Notes: generated by a model from the sequence alone, not told the origin. A DNA stretch of 64,000 bases from Papio anubis (GCF_008728515.1 NC_044990.1:67746879-67810878); one strand, 5' to 3'; positions 47,001 through 58,398 are shown, numbered from the stretch's first letter. Numbers and translations are program-made.

Positions 47001-49464
47001 TATATTATTAAATAATTAGCAATATTTGACCCGATCATGGAGAAGAGAAAATAATGCATGAAATTCCACAGCTTTTATGCTTAAATTTCTTTCATTTCTA
47101 GGAAATTTGTGTCTGTGTTTGCTTGGCCATACAGTGCTGCCTTTATGTGAAGGCATAATTTATTTTTTGTTCCATTTGTTGGTTTAAGTTTCATAAACTT
47201 TTCTATGAACCTATGATATGTGACTTGCTGAAAAGTAACAAACATACAATCCTATGTACAAAGAGCAAAGGCTTGAATGTATCTCTCCGTTTCTGCTTTA
47301 AATTCGATTTTATGAATATGTCAAATTTTTTTCGATACGTTATGAGTAATTTTGCAGGTGAGAAGCTCAGCTCATTGTTCATTTATTCACTCCCTGTCAC
47401 AATGTAATTGATTTTATGATTGGTATCAGACATCTACACAAAGTTGGAGTGAAACTCTGAAGAAGAAATCTTGTTTGGGTGAGAAGTATCATAAAATATA
47501 GGTTTTCCATGATGTTCATTAAAAATTTAATGTGTATCATGCTGTGATGTTTCACATAATCTATGATACACTAGTCAGACACACAATTCTCTGCTATCTT
47601 TTCTTATAATTTCATCAAGATTTGAGCATTATATTGACATAATTTTAGAAATCTTTTTTCTCAGTTTCAAAATATAGGTGAAAATAATAAATATTTTGAA
47701 AAGACATTATTGTCTCAGGCTTGAACTAGCACATTTGTGCCCTCTGTAAACTAAAGTTAGGTTTACTTTTGGTTTTCTCCTCCTCTCTTTTTGTGACTTT
47801 CAAAGTGTTATTTACTAAGTAAAATGTTTATCATATTTTCCATTATGTTTTCTATATATTGCCTCTGCTTCATGTTCATAAATGCCCCCAATGTCCTGCC
47901 TCTAGACTTATATTGATATCTGATTCAAATTAAACTGGAAATTCTAGAGGCACAAAATATAGAAATTACGATTCATTGTTTGTTTAAATTTATTATTGTT
48001 GACATTAACATGAGCAACTTGGAGGATATATTTTCCATTGAGGAAACCTAAAAAATGTATATTGTCTCTTTACACGGGAAAGAGGTATAAATAAAGCATA
48101 ATTTTAAACTAAATAAAGTGTGGGTTTAGCATTGTGAAACTATTGTTTCATTATGAAATAGGTTTCAGTAAGATCTCTATTTAAATAAGAATAGTAATGA
48201 GAATAATTCAATGGTATATGAAGGACATTTGTTTGACAGGGTCAAAAAAACCAGTTATCAGAGAACATGCATAATGGGATTATGAGATTAATATTGAGCA
48301 AAATAAGTCTCAAGAATTATTACAGACAAGTCATAGATTTTGCTACTTAGAATTTCATGAAGCCTGAAGTCAAACATGACTCAATGCAAAATGGAATTAA
48401 ATACGTACATTTCTGCTGACAACAACCTTAACTATAATAGATATATTGTACTTGGCAAAATGTTGCATTTTCTATTTTTTTTAAAGTGTAGTTTTGTTAT
48501 TTGTATAAGTTACTTGTATTTACGCACACAGTCTTCAATTGAATTAATGTTCATTTCTCCTAAAATAATATATACCACTATCTCATCTCACAAAACAACA
48601 ATTTCATCACCTTTTCATGTTGTAATGTAGATCTGAGTGCTAAGTAATGCTAGGAAAAATATAAGTGCCATAAAATGTAAATATAAAAGCTTTCAGAGAT
48701 CCTCACATTTGGGGGAAAAAGGGCATATAAAAAGATAATAAGTCATCTCCTCTAGCTATGTAATCTAAGTCTACACCACCATTTCTAAATATATTACACT
48801 GACACAGTTGAATAGCATCAATTTGGTTTAGAAATATATGCCACTAAATATAGTTTTTCCTTTTTCATATAGGTGTCACTTTTATAATTGGAGTAAATAA
48901 AAATACTGTTTTTCTTTGGGCTGATTGTTAAAATTGCACTGTACAATTCCCTCTTAGTCCTCAAATGGTTATGGAGTCTCAGAGTATCAGAATGGGCTGA
49001 TTTTGTATAAACATGAAATTTATCTTTAATAATAGTTTATATTTAATAATTTATCTTTAATAATTATTGATGAATGGTACTAATTATTATAAAATACTGC
49101 TATATTCTCCAATATATTTGTATATTCAAAAATATTTAAGGTTATTTACAATTATTTCTATATTATGTAACCACTTAACCCAATGATGGATAAAAATACA
49201 CAAAACTGGTATAAATAAAAAATGAAAAGCTTCCAAAAATGGTGATTTTTTTTTATTGACCTACCTTAAAACTTGCCCTTTGGGAAAGTAAAAGAAAAAA
49301 AAAAAAAAAAAAAAAAAACCACCATAATATTACTATAACATATTTTAAATAAAAAGGACTTATTAACAATATAGTTGCAATGTATTTCAATGTTTGTCAT
49401 ATTTTGGAAAGTTTTTATTTTAAATTCAAACTGTCTCAGAAATGTTTATATAAATCGTATGCCA
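47001..49464. other. Unrecognised AT-rich sequence
   Basis: About 2.4 kb of AT-rich DNA. It holds a homopolymer A-run at about 49287-49318 and a short direct repeat of TTTATCTTTAATAATA-type units near 49018-49070. No gene or named transposon. Confidence 0.5.
49287..49318. repeat. Poly(A) homopolymer
   Basis: About 31 bases of A with a single G interruption near the start. No retroelement body precedes it that I recognise. Confidence 0.95.
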
Positions 49465-49839
49465 TGTTATGGACTGAATTATGTCCCTACAAAGCTCGTA
49501 TGTTGAAGTCCTAACCCCCAATTTTACCTGAATTTGGAAATAAGATCTTTCAATATGAATTAAAGTTAAATGAAGGCATAATGTTGGGGACTGGATTTAA
49601 TATGACCGGTGTCCTTGAAAGAGAGAGACACCAGGGAAGTGCCCACAGAGAAAACGCCATGTGAGGGCATAGCAAGAAGGTGTTCTGCAAGCCAGGAAGA
49701 GGACCCTCACCAAAAATTGAATGTGCCATCACGTTTCTCCTGAACATCCATCCAGTCTCCAGAAATGTGAGAAACAAATTTCTGGTAAGCCACCCAGTCA
49801 GTGTTATTTTGTTATGGCAGCACTTGCGAACTAATACCA
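49465..49839 (+). mobile_element. MLT1-type MaLR solo LTR
   Basis: TGTTATGGACTGAATTATGT at the left, then TTTGGAAATAAGATCTTTCA, CCGGTGTCCTTGAAAGAGAG, CGCCATGTGAGGGCATAGCA, CAGTCTCCAGAAATGTGAGA and TTGTTATGGCAGCACTTGCG, ending GAACTAATACC. About 375 bases, essentially full length, with no internal region. The minus frame at 49550-49840 is its shadow. Confidence 0.8.
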
Positions 49840-50263
49840 TGTCCCAATGTTGTTAATTTTCTCTTTCACAGTCCAGGAGATAATTGATAAAAGAAAGTGC
49901 TTTCTTTTTTCTGAATTTTTAATTATTATTATAGTTACATGGTATGTGTATATACTTATGGAGTACATGAGATATTCTGATACAGGCATACAATGTGTAA
50001 TAATCATATCATTGCAAATGGGGTACCTATTTCCTCAAGCATTTATCCTTTGTGTTATAAACAATCCAATGTTACTCATTTAGTTATTTTTAAATGTACA
50101 ATTAAAATTATTATTGATGAGATAGTGTTACAGGATCTTCGGGGTGTTGCTTTTCTGGCTGGAAAACTCTGTGTCCAGTGGTGCCTTTGGCCGAGTTCTT
50201 GTCCTGCATTCAGGAAGAATGAGGTATGCAGACAAGTGGAGGGTGTGCTAGATGAAGAGGAGC

Positions 50264-50697
50264 TTTATTGAGTGTTAGAACAGCTCAGAGGTGACCTGCA
50301 GTTGGTAGCTCCTCTCTGTAGGCAGGTTGTCCCCTTGAGTGTTGAGCTCTCAACAAAGAGGAGGCCCTGGAGTGGGTGGCTTCTCTCTGCAGCCAGGTCA
50401 TCCAGTCATCTCTGCAGCTGTCAGCAGAGAGATTGGAGTGGGTGGCTCTTCTCTGCCAGTAGGTTATCCTAACAAGTCCCTGGAGAGGGTAGCCCCTCTT
50501 TGCAGCTGCTTATCCCAGTGTCTGCCCAGCTCCTAGCAGAGAGGAAGCGCTGGAGTGGGTTTCTCTTCTCTGCAGCTAGTAGTCCTGATGTCTAGAGGAT
50601 AACTCCTCCCCGCAGCTGGTTGTCCCAGCATCTTCTCTGCTCCGGCTAAGGTCGGCCCTTTTATGGGCCTCAGATGGGAGGAAGTGCATGCTGATTG
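50264..50697 (-). promoter_or_regulatory. LTR promoter and poly(A) signals, minus strand
   Basis: Within the LTR, CCAAT (50693-50697), a TATA-like box (50658-50667) and AATAAA (50264-50269) occur in transcription order on the minus strand, with CCAAT about 30 bases upstream of TATA. A transcript would run leftward towards the L1 3'UTR and the MLT1 LTR. The signals are visible; activity is not known. Confidence 0.55.
50295..50615. repeat. Imprecise tandem repeats inside the LTR
   Basis: About five units, four of them marked by GGAGTGGGT or GGAGAGGGT at 50369, 50435, 50482 and 50552. Each is followed by CTCTCTGCAGC-like sequence, at spacings of 66, 47 and 70 bases. Open frames across 50272-51401 are by-products of this GC-rich LTR. 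Confidence 0.75.
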
Positions 50698-51529
50698 GTC
50701 CAGGGACAGCCATGGGAAGGCCCAAAAAAGTCACCACAAGTTACCACTTCAGTCCCTGGGTCTGGCAGTCCAGCTCCCAGCCTTCGGGGGAGGCCTCACC
50801 GGGGAACCACTCCCTTCCATCTAGGAATATGTCTGCCTCCTGCTCCCCTTCATGGTGCCCGGGGTCAGCCTGGACTTTGTTCCAAGGTTGCAGCAGGTGG
50901 CGGCAGTAGAGAGAAGCCAGGCAGTGGGAGCAGGCACTTCCGAGCCTGCAAAGGCAGAGTGGGGTCTTCCCAGGCTCCAAAGAGTGCCTGAGTCTGCAGC
51001 CATGGTTTGGGTGGTGCAGCTGTCCTGTTGGGGGTGCAGCTGCTCCTGGCCCCCAAGAGAAAAGGGAGGCTTGGATCCCTTGCCTCCTCAGTCACGACTT
51101 GGGTGGCTGCAGCCCCACCTGGGAGGGTAGCTCTCCTACCTGCTCTGTGGAGTGAGAGGCCCAGGTCTGCAGCCATGGTTTGGGTGGCTGCAGCAGTACC
51201 CAGGGAGCTTCCACCCCTACTCAGAAGTGGCAGAGATCACTTTTGTCCCTGGCTCCCATTGGCTTCATGGAGAGTGCAGCCCTGGCCACGCCTCCCTGCT
51301 GCAGCAGATATGATGGCAGCAGCAGGCCATCTGGAGAAGCCACTGCTGTCAATTGTACCCCGTTATGCTGTCAAATACTAGGTCTTACTCATTCTTTCTA
51401 GTTTTTTGGTATCCATTCACCATCCCCGCCTCCCCACCAATACAAACCCACTACCCTTTCCAGCCATTGGTAAACATCCTTCTAATCTGCATCTCTATGA
51501 GTTCAATGGTTTGGATTTTGAAATCCTAC

Positions 51530-53943
51530 AAATAAGTGAGAAAATGTGATGTTTGTCTTTTTGTGCATTGCTTATTTCAGGTAACATACATAATGACCTC
51601 CAGTTCCACCCATGTTGTTGCAAATGACGGCATCTCATTGTTTTTTGTGGCTGAATAGTATTCCATTGTGAATAAATACCACGTTTTCTTTATCTATTCA
51701 TCTGTTGATAAACACTTAGTTTGCTTGCAAATTTTGGTTACTGTGAACAGTGCTGCAACAAACATGGGAGTGCAGATATCTCTTTGATATACTGATTTCC
51801 ATTTTTTTTGTTCTTCTGGGTATATATCCAACAGTGTGATTTCCAGATCATATGTGGGTTTTATTTTAATTTTTTGAGAAACCTCCAAACTGTTCTCCAT
51901 AATGGTGGTTCTAATTTACATTCCCACCAACAGTATATGAGGGTTGCCTTTTCTGCAAATCCTCTCCAGGATTTATTGCCTGTCTTTGGAATATAAACCA
52001 TTTTAACTGAGGTAAGATGATATCTCATCGTAATTTTGATTTATATTTCTTGGATGATCAAGACTGTTGAGCATCTTTTCATATACCTGTTGCCATTTGT
52101 ATGTCTTCTTTTGAGAAATGTCTATTCAAATATTTTGCCCATTTTTTAATAAAATTGTTTTTTCCTATATAATTGTTTAAGCTCATCATATATTCTGGTT
52201 ATTAATACCTTGTCAAGTAAGTATTTTTCAAATATTTTCTCCCATTCTGTGGGTTCCTTGCTGTGAAGAAGCTTTTAGACTTGATGTGATCCCATTGGTG
52301 TATTTTTGCTTTGGTTGCCTGTGCTCGTAGGGCATTACTCAAAAGTTTCTGCACAGACCAATGTCCCAGAAAGTTTATCCAATTTTTTTAGCAGTTTTAT
52401 AGTTTGAGGTCTTAGATTTAAGTCCTCAATCCATTTTGATTTTACTTTTGTATATGACAAGAGATAGGGGTCTAGTTTCATTCTTCTGCATATGGGTATC
52501 CAATTATCTCCACACCATTTATTGAAGAGAGTGTCTTTTCTCCAGTGTATGTTCTTGGCACCTTTGTGGAAATGAGTTCGCCGTAGAGGCATGAAGTTGT
52601 TTCTGGGTTCTCTACTCTGTTCTTTTGGTCTATGTGTCTGTTTTTATGCCAGTACCATGCTGTTTTGGTTACTGTAGCTCTGCAGTATAATGTGAAGTCA
52701 GTTAATGTGATTCCTCTAGTTGTGTGCTTTTTACTTAGGATAGCTTTGACTGTTCTGGGTCTTTTTTGGTATTATATAACATTTAATTTTTTCTATTTCA
52801 GTGAAGAATTTCATTGATATTTTGATAGAAATTGCGTTAAATTTGTAGATTGCTTTGAGTGGTATGGACATTTTAACAATATTCAGTTTTCCAATCCACA
52901 AACATGGAATACCTTTCCATTTTTTGATTTGTCCATTTTAATTTCTTTCATCAGTGTCTTATAGTTTTTATTTTAGAAATCTTTAACTTCTTTGATTAAG
53001 TTAATTCCTAAGTATTTTATGTGAGACTATTGTAAATTGAATTAGTTTTTTATTTATTTTTCAGACTGTTCACTGTTGACATATCAAAATCTACTGGGTT
53101 TTTTTTTTTAATGTTGATTTTGTATCCTGCAAATCTCTGATCTTGTTTATCAGTTCCAATAGTTTTCTTGTGGAATCCTTAGGCTTCTCCAAATGTAAGA
53201 TCACATCACCTGCGAAAAGAATAATTTGACCCTATTTAGATGCCTTTCATATATTTCTCTTGTCTGATTGCTCTAGCTAGGCCTTCTAGTAAGTACTGCG
53301 TTGAATAACAGTGATGAAACAGTGACATCCTTGTCATGTTCCAGATCTTGGAGGAAAGGCTTTCAGTTTTTCCCATTAAGTATGATACTATCTGTGGTTC
53401 TGTCATATATGACTTTTATTATGTTGAAGTATGTTCTTTCTATACCCTGTTTTTTGAGGGATTTTATCATTAACAATGCTAAACTTTATCAAATGTTTTA
53501 TTGGCATCAGTTGAAATGATCATATTTTTTGTCCTTCGTTCTGTTAATATGACTTATTACATGAATTGATTTATGTACATTGAAGGATCCTTGCACCCCA
53601 GGGATAAATCCCACTTGGTCATGAAGGATGTTCTTTTAATGTTTTGTTGAGTTCAGTTTGCTAGTATTTTGTTGAGAGTTTCTGCATCAATATTCATCAG
53701 ACATACTGGCCTGTAGTTTTCTTTATTTGATGTGTCTTTATCTAGTTTTGGTATCAGAGTAAGACTGGCCTCATAGAATGAGTTCAGAAGTATTTCATCC
53801 TCCTATTACTCAGAATATTTTTAGTAGAATTGATATTATTTCTTTAAGTTTTTAGTAAAATTCAGCAGTGAAACCATCAAGTCCCAGGCTTTTCTTTACT
53901 GGGATATTTTTACTATGGCTTCAATCTCATTATTCGTTATTGA
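51530..53943 (-). pseudogene. L1 ORF2 remnant with a changed catalytic motif
   Basis: Minus-strand ORF2p pieces are readable, for example 52335-52592 (KWIEDLNLRPQTIKLL, typical of L1 ORF2) and 51694-51900. At 53205-53216 the reverse-transcriptase box reads FAGD instead of FADD: the first catalytic Asp codon is GGT rather than GAT. Frameshifts and stops occur throughout and the N-terminal endonuclease is absent. Confidence 0.8.
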
Positions 53944-54095
53944 TCATTTAATCTTCAAAATGAACCAGTGAGTTAGGTTCACACTCTATTTTGCAAATGA
54001 AGGCACAAGAGCACAGTGCTCTTAAGAAACTTGACTGAGTTCACTGAGTATGAGAAACTCAAAGGTTGATACTTCCACCTAACAGGTATAACTTT
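53944..54095 (+). mobile_element. MIR SINE fragment
   Basis: CATTTAATCTTCAAAATGAA, CCAGTGAGTTAGGTTCACAC, TTTTGCAAATGAAGGCACAA and CTTGACTGAGTTCACTGAGT follow the sense MIR core (TTTAATCCTCACAACAACC...TTTTACAGATGAGG...CTTGCCCAAGGTCAC). It abuts the truncated end of the antisense L1. Confidence 0.65.
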
Positions 54096-54414
54096 TTTTT
54101 CTGTACTTGTAATTTCAAAGTTAACTGTATTTTAATATATCAAATATTTATATTGACTTGAGAATGTCTTTTTCTCACTCCAGCTGGTAAATGCCATTTA
54201 ACAAATAATCTTGTATACTTCTGTCTATACTCTAGTGAGTGGTGGATGCTTTGTCTAATAACTGAGTTATTTCATGGGGAACTTGTAGAAAGTTTCCAAG
54301 CAAAGGAAAACCATAAATCATTATTTTCATACTTTTTTATCATAACATTCAATCATATTAAAATTAAATTACATTTAAAATGCCAAAAACATTTCACACT
54401 TACCAAAAAAAAGT
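54096..54414. other. Unrecognised AT-rich sequence
   Basis: No repeat or gene recognised; left flank of the rearranged L1. Confidence 0.45.
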
Positions 54415-55771
54415 CTGAAGTTTTGAAAAGATAAAAATTGCCATGCTGTTTCTTTCAATGGATATGACATTTTATATTTCTTACCAGCAGTATAGAGGAA
54501 TATCAGTTGCTCAGCATTCTCATGAACAATTGCCATTGTCAGGTTTTTACATTTTAGTCCATCTAACAAGTGCATAGTAGTATCATATTCTGGTTTCAAT
54601 TTGTATTTTCTTAATGACTGATAGTTTTGAGTGTTTTTTTCTTGTGCTTCTTTGTTGTCTATATATTCTTCATTAAAGTATTTGTTTAAATTTTGCACAT
54701 TTTATATTGGAAAATATTCTTTTATGGTGTTTTAAGAATTATTTATATATTCCTGCCAAGACCAGCTTGGTCAGGGAGACCCTAACCTAGCGGCACTAGA
54801 GGAATTAAAGACACGCACACAGAAATATAGAGGTGTGAAGTGGGAAATTAGGGGTCTCACAGCCTTCAGAGCTGAGAGCCTGGAACAGAGATTTACCCAC
54901 GTATTTATTAACAGCAAGCCAGTCATTAGCATTGTTTCTATAGATATTAAATTAACTAAAAGTATCCCTTATGGCAAATGAAGAGATGGGCCGAATTAAA
55001 GGAATAGGTTGGGCTGATTAACTGCAGCAGGAGCATGTCCTTAAGGCACAGATCGCTCATGCTATTGTTTGTGGTTTAAGAGTGCCAGGAGTTCCAGTAA
55101 ACCCACAACCTTCCAGTGTGGGCATTAGGGCCATCATGAACACGTCATAGTGCTGCAGATATTTGTTTATGGCTAGTTTTGGGGCCAGTTTATGGCCAGA
55201 TTTTGGGAGGCCTGTTCCCAACCTATTCTGGGTAAAGTATCATTATCAACTAATGTATTCGTAACTATTTTCTCAGTGTGCATTTTTTTCTTTTTATTAT
55301 CTTAACATTGTCTTTAGAAGAGTGGACATTCTTAATTTTGATAACGTCAGAGTCATCAGCAGATTATTTATAGATTGTGTTTTTGGCTTAGTACTTAAGA
55401 AATATTTGCAATCCCAAGGTTGAAAAGTTTTACTCCAGTGAATTTTCTTCTGAAAGTTTAATAAATTCAGGTTTTGCATTTAAATCTACGATATATTTGA
55501 GATTTTTAAAAATGTAGTATAAGGCATAAAAACTCTTTCTAAAAAACAGATTATCCAATTTGTCCAGAATAATTTGTTGTTAATACTATCTTTTCTGCAT
55601 AAATTGCCTTTGTGCCTTTGTTAAGAATTAGTTGTCTATATATAGATGTGTGTCTATTATTTATTTCAGAACTCTCTTATCCTTATTCATTTATCTGTTT
55701 TTATAACATCACACTTTCTTACTTGATTAGTTATTTTTATAAAGTTTAGTTTATCTTAATGAAATTAGTCT
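54415..55771 (-). mobile_element. L1M, inverted 5' arm of a rearranged insertion
   Basis: Antisense L1M ORF2. The left edge (about 54415-54500: ATTGCCATGCTGTTTCTTTC, TTACCAGCAGTATAGAGG) reads, on the minus strand, as the C-terminal ORF2 segment ending PLKETAWQFL. Going right, the sequence moves upstream in L1 (CTTTTCTGCATAAATTGCCT, TTATCTGTTTTTATAACATC). It is interrupted by a MER9-like LTR at 54754-55223. The adjoining sense arm begins in L1 coordinates where this arm's left edge stops. Confidence 0.75.
54754..55223 (-). mobile_element. HML-3/MER9-like ERVK solo LTR, antisense
   Basis: TGCCAAGACCAGCTTGGTCA at the left and GGGAGGCCTGTTCCCAACC at the right correspond to the antisense of an LTR starting TGTTGGGAACAGGCC. 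The interior has TTAAAGACACGCACACAGAA, GGGGTCTCACAGCCTTCAGA and ACCCACAACCTTCCAGTGTG. AATAAA on the minus strand is at 54904-54909. Flanked by a 6-bp duplication with one mismatch (TATTCC at 54748-54753, TATTCT at 55224-55229), the length typical of ERVK. About 470 bases, solo. Confidence 0.8.
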
Positions 55772-55919
55772 GAATTAAACATACCCATGCTGTGTGATCT
55801 ATCCATTCTACTACTATGAATTTATATAAGGGAAATGAAAATAGATGTCCATAAAAATACTTGTATGTGAATAGCCATAGAGGTTTTACTTAAAATAGTC
55901 CAAAACTGAAATGTCCATT

Positions 55920-56313
55920 AACACGGCTTGAATATTTTGTCCCCTCCAGAAATCCATATTGAATATTAATCCCCAATGCTACAGTGTTGGGAGATAGGGT
56001 CTTTTGGGAGGCATATGGATTATTAGGACTCTGCCATCATGAATGTATTAATGATGTTATAAAATGCCTTGATAGAGAAAATTTCTCCCTCTAGCTCTTT
56101 CATCTTCTTCTATTTAAGGACACAGTGCTCTTCTCCACTGGAGCATGAAGTCTTCAAGGTTCCATCGTGGAAGCAGAACAGACCTCACCAGATGCCGGCA
56201 CCATGACTTTGGACTTCTCAGCCTCTAAAACTGCTAGAAATAAATCTTCATTTTTAATGAATTACCCAGTTTGTTGGGTATTTTGTTTTAGTAGCACAAA
56301 ACAAACTGAAAGA
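55920..56313 (+). repeat. MaLR 5' LTR
   Basis: About 390 bases beginning ACACGGCTTGAATATTTTGT, with the canonical leading TG lost or mutated, and ending ACAAACTGAAAGA. It matches the 3' LTR at 57968 in motif order but has diverged strongly. Confidence 0.78.
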
Positions 56314-57967
56314 GAAATCAGTATCAAAAAAGTGCAATGTTGCTTAAAAAAATATCTACAAATTTGGATATGGCTTTGAAGGTGGTTAATGGGTTGAGAC
56401 TGGACTAGTTTAGAATTAAATGCTTGATAAAGCCTGGATTCCCATTAATGGAGCATGAAGTATGATTCTGGTGAGGCTGGAGAAGAAAAGGCAAATAAAA
56501 GAAGCCCCGTTCTTATGGATTACTTGTGTGGTTGTGAATGGAATGTTGGTAGAAATATGGACAGTAAAGGCCATTCTCATGAGGTCTTAGATGGAAATGA
56601 GAAAAAAGGTATTAGAAACTGGAGGAAAGGCTATCCATGTTTTAAAGTGGCAAATAACTTGACTGAATTGTGTTTATGTCCTAAGACTTTGTGGAAGGCA
56701 GAACTTAATGATGAACTAAGATATAGGGGTGGACAAAATCTTTAAGCAGCAAGGCATTTAGGATATACTATGTTGTTTCTCTTGACTATTGTAAAACACA
56801 AGAAGAGGGAAACTGTTTAAACATAGAATTTACAATTAAAATGGAAGCAGAACAAATAGATTTGGAAAATTCTCATACTGTCCATGTAAAGAATAAGAAA
56901 GCAAGCTTGGGATAGAAAACCTAGGATAAGACTAAAGGGTAGTCTGATAAGGAGATTAGGATAGAAGGAAGCCAGCTGCTATTCATTGAGACAAAGGAAG
57001 AATGACCCCACAGATACTTCCCATATTCTCTGGGATGCCATGTCCATGATAGACCCTTGAGTGCTAGGGCCTTGGGGGCAGAATGGTTTTTGAAGAGGGG
57101 CCCAGGGTCCCTTTAGGACATTGAGACGCACTACACAGGACTGTCATTGGTCTCTGTTCCCCACATTTTGATGTAGTGCTATTCAGCTTCTACAGATAAA
57201 TTCACGTAGACTCAGGTGTGTCTTGGGCCACTGCTCCTGTGGATGCAAGCATTGTGCCTTGGCAGTGTCTACATGGTGTTAATTACGCTTTCACACAGAG
57301 TGCAGGAGCTGTGAAATCATGGCTTCCCCTACCTAGACTTCAATTGATGCGTCAACGAGCCTCAGGGTGCAGAAGTTTCACTATGGAGACCCCCACCAGG
57401 AGGATGTTTAGTGGAGCCATGGGAGCAGGACCTTCCAAAATGCCCCAGAACTGTAGAGCCATTCGTGTGCACTGACAGCTTGGAAAAGCTGCAAGCATGT
57501 GACTGCTGAAGCATAACTTACCCCCAGCAAAGCCATGGGGTGGGGCTGCCTGGGGCCTTGATGGCCCAACCCTTAGCCTAGTGTGTCCCAAAGACAGAAC
57601 ATGAAATCAAAGAAGATTGTTTTTCAGCCTTAAGGTTGAATGTTGTTTGCCTTGTTGGGTTTGGAGTTACTTGGGATATGTTACTCCTTTTTTCTTGCCT
57701 AATTCTCCCTTTCAGAATGGAATTGTCTATTTTATGACTGTGCCACCACTGTATTTTGAAAGGACGTATCTTGATTTTGACTCTTGATTGGAGGAAAATT
57801 TGCTTCAGAATGAATTATACCTTGAGTTTAATGCATATATGATTTAAATGAGATGGTAAATTTTAGACTTTTGAGTTGATGGTGTAACAAGTTCAGACTT
57901 AGGGCTACTGAAATGGAATAAATATATTTGGTGAGGAGGACATAAATGTTGAGGGGTCAGGGAAGAA

Positions 57968-58354
57968 TGCTACGATTTGAATGCTTTTGTCCCTTCCAAA
58001 AATTCATATTGAAACTTAATTCCCAATGCAATGATGTTGTGAGGCAGGTGATGTGTTTCGGTCATGCGGACTTATCATCATAAATGAATTAATACCATTA
58101 TAAAAGTGCTTGATGGAGCCAGTTCTCCTTTTGCTCTTTTATGCTCTGCTATGTGAGATCACAGTATTCCTCCCCTCTGGAGGACACAGCATTCCAAGTG
58201 TTATTTCAGAAGCATAGAGCGGCCATTGCTAGATTCTAGCAACTTGATCTTGGACTACTCATCCTGCAAAACAGTGAGAAATAAATCTGTAAATTGTATA
58301 TAAGTTACCCAGTCAGTGATACTCTGTTATAACATCACAAAATGGACTAAGACA
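57968..58354 (+). repeat. MaLR 3' LTR
   Basis: Begins TGCTACGATTTGAATGCTTT and ends AAAATGGACTAAGACA. It contains the typical AATAAATCTGTAAATTG (AATAAA near 58280) and a TATAAAAGTGCTTGATGGAG box at about 58098. Confidence 0.85.
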
Positions 58355-58398
58355 CCCACTATCAGTTGCATGGATAAACAAAATGTGGTATATTCATA

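Larger units (their letters stand above)
50126..51351 (-). mobile_element. Class I ERV solo LTR (MER52-like), antisense
   Basis: A 1226-bp GC-rich block between a left TGTTACAGGATCTTCGGGGT and a right CACTGCTGTCA, giving TG...CA ends. Read on the minus strand it has an LTR layout: CCAAT at about 50693-50697, TATA-like CCCATAAAAG at 50658-50667 and AATAAA at 50264-50269. Between the last two lie about five imprecise 47-70 bp repeats carrying GGAGTGGGT (50295-50615). Flanks are ATAG (50122-50125) and ATTG (51352-51355), a 4-bp duplication with one mismatch, normal for class I ERVs. No internal viral sequence. The MER52 name is tentative. Confidence 0.7.
49903..53943 (-). mobile_element. L1 (L1PA/PB-L1MA era), antisense, split by an LTR
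   Basis: Antisense 3'UTR at 49903-50125 (GAGATATTCTGATACAGGCA, GTACCTATTTCCTCAAGCAT) resumes at 51356 (CCGTTATGCTGTCAAATACT) and continues through ORF2 to about 53943 (CTTTTCTTTACTGGGATATT, GGCTTCAATCTCATTATTCG). The gap is the LTR at 50126-51351. It is the same type as the L1 at 25656-28480. 5'-truncated; no ORF1. Confidence 0.88.
55920..58355 (+). mobile_element. MLT1-type MaLR provirus, LTR-internal-LTR
   Basis: A 5' LTR (about 55920-56313: TTTTGTCCCCTCCAGAAATC, GACTTTGGACTTCTCAGCCT, AATGAATTACCCAGTTTG), about 1.65 kb of internal sequence, and a 3' LTR (57968-58354). The internal region is recognisable as MaLR at its right end: CATGAAATCAAAGAAGATTG, TTCTTGCCTAATTCTCCCTT, TTGATTTTGACTCTTGATTG. 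Internal frames such as 56455-56745 are too decayed to assign. Near-match flanks CCATT and CCACT at the L1 junctions may be the 5-bp duplication. MaLRs lack an envelope gene. Confidence 0.82.

Noticed and set aside
51007..51381. 124-codon plus-strand open frame and several overlapping frames in 50272-51401
   Set aside because: All lie in the GC-rich antisense LTR, where stop codons are rare for compositional reasons. The frames conflict with each other and show no domain.
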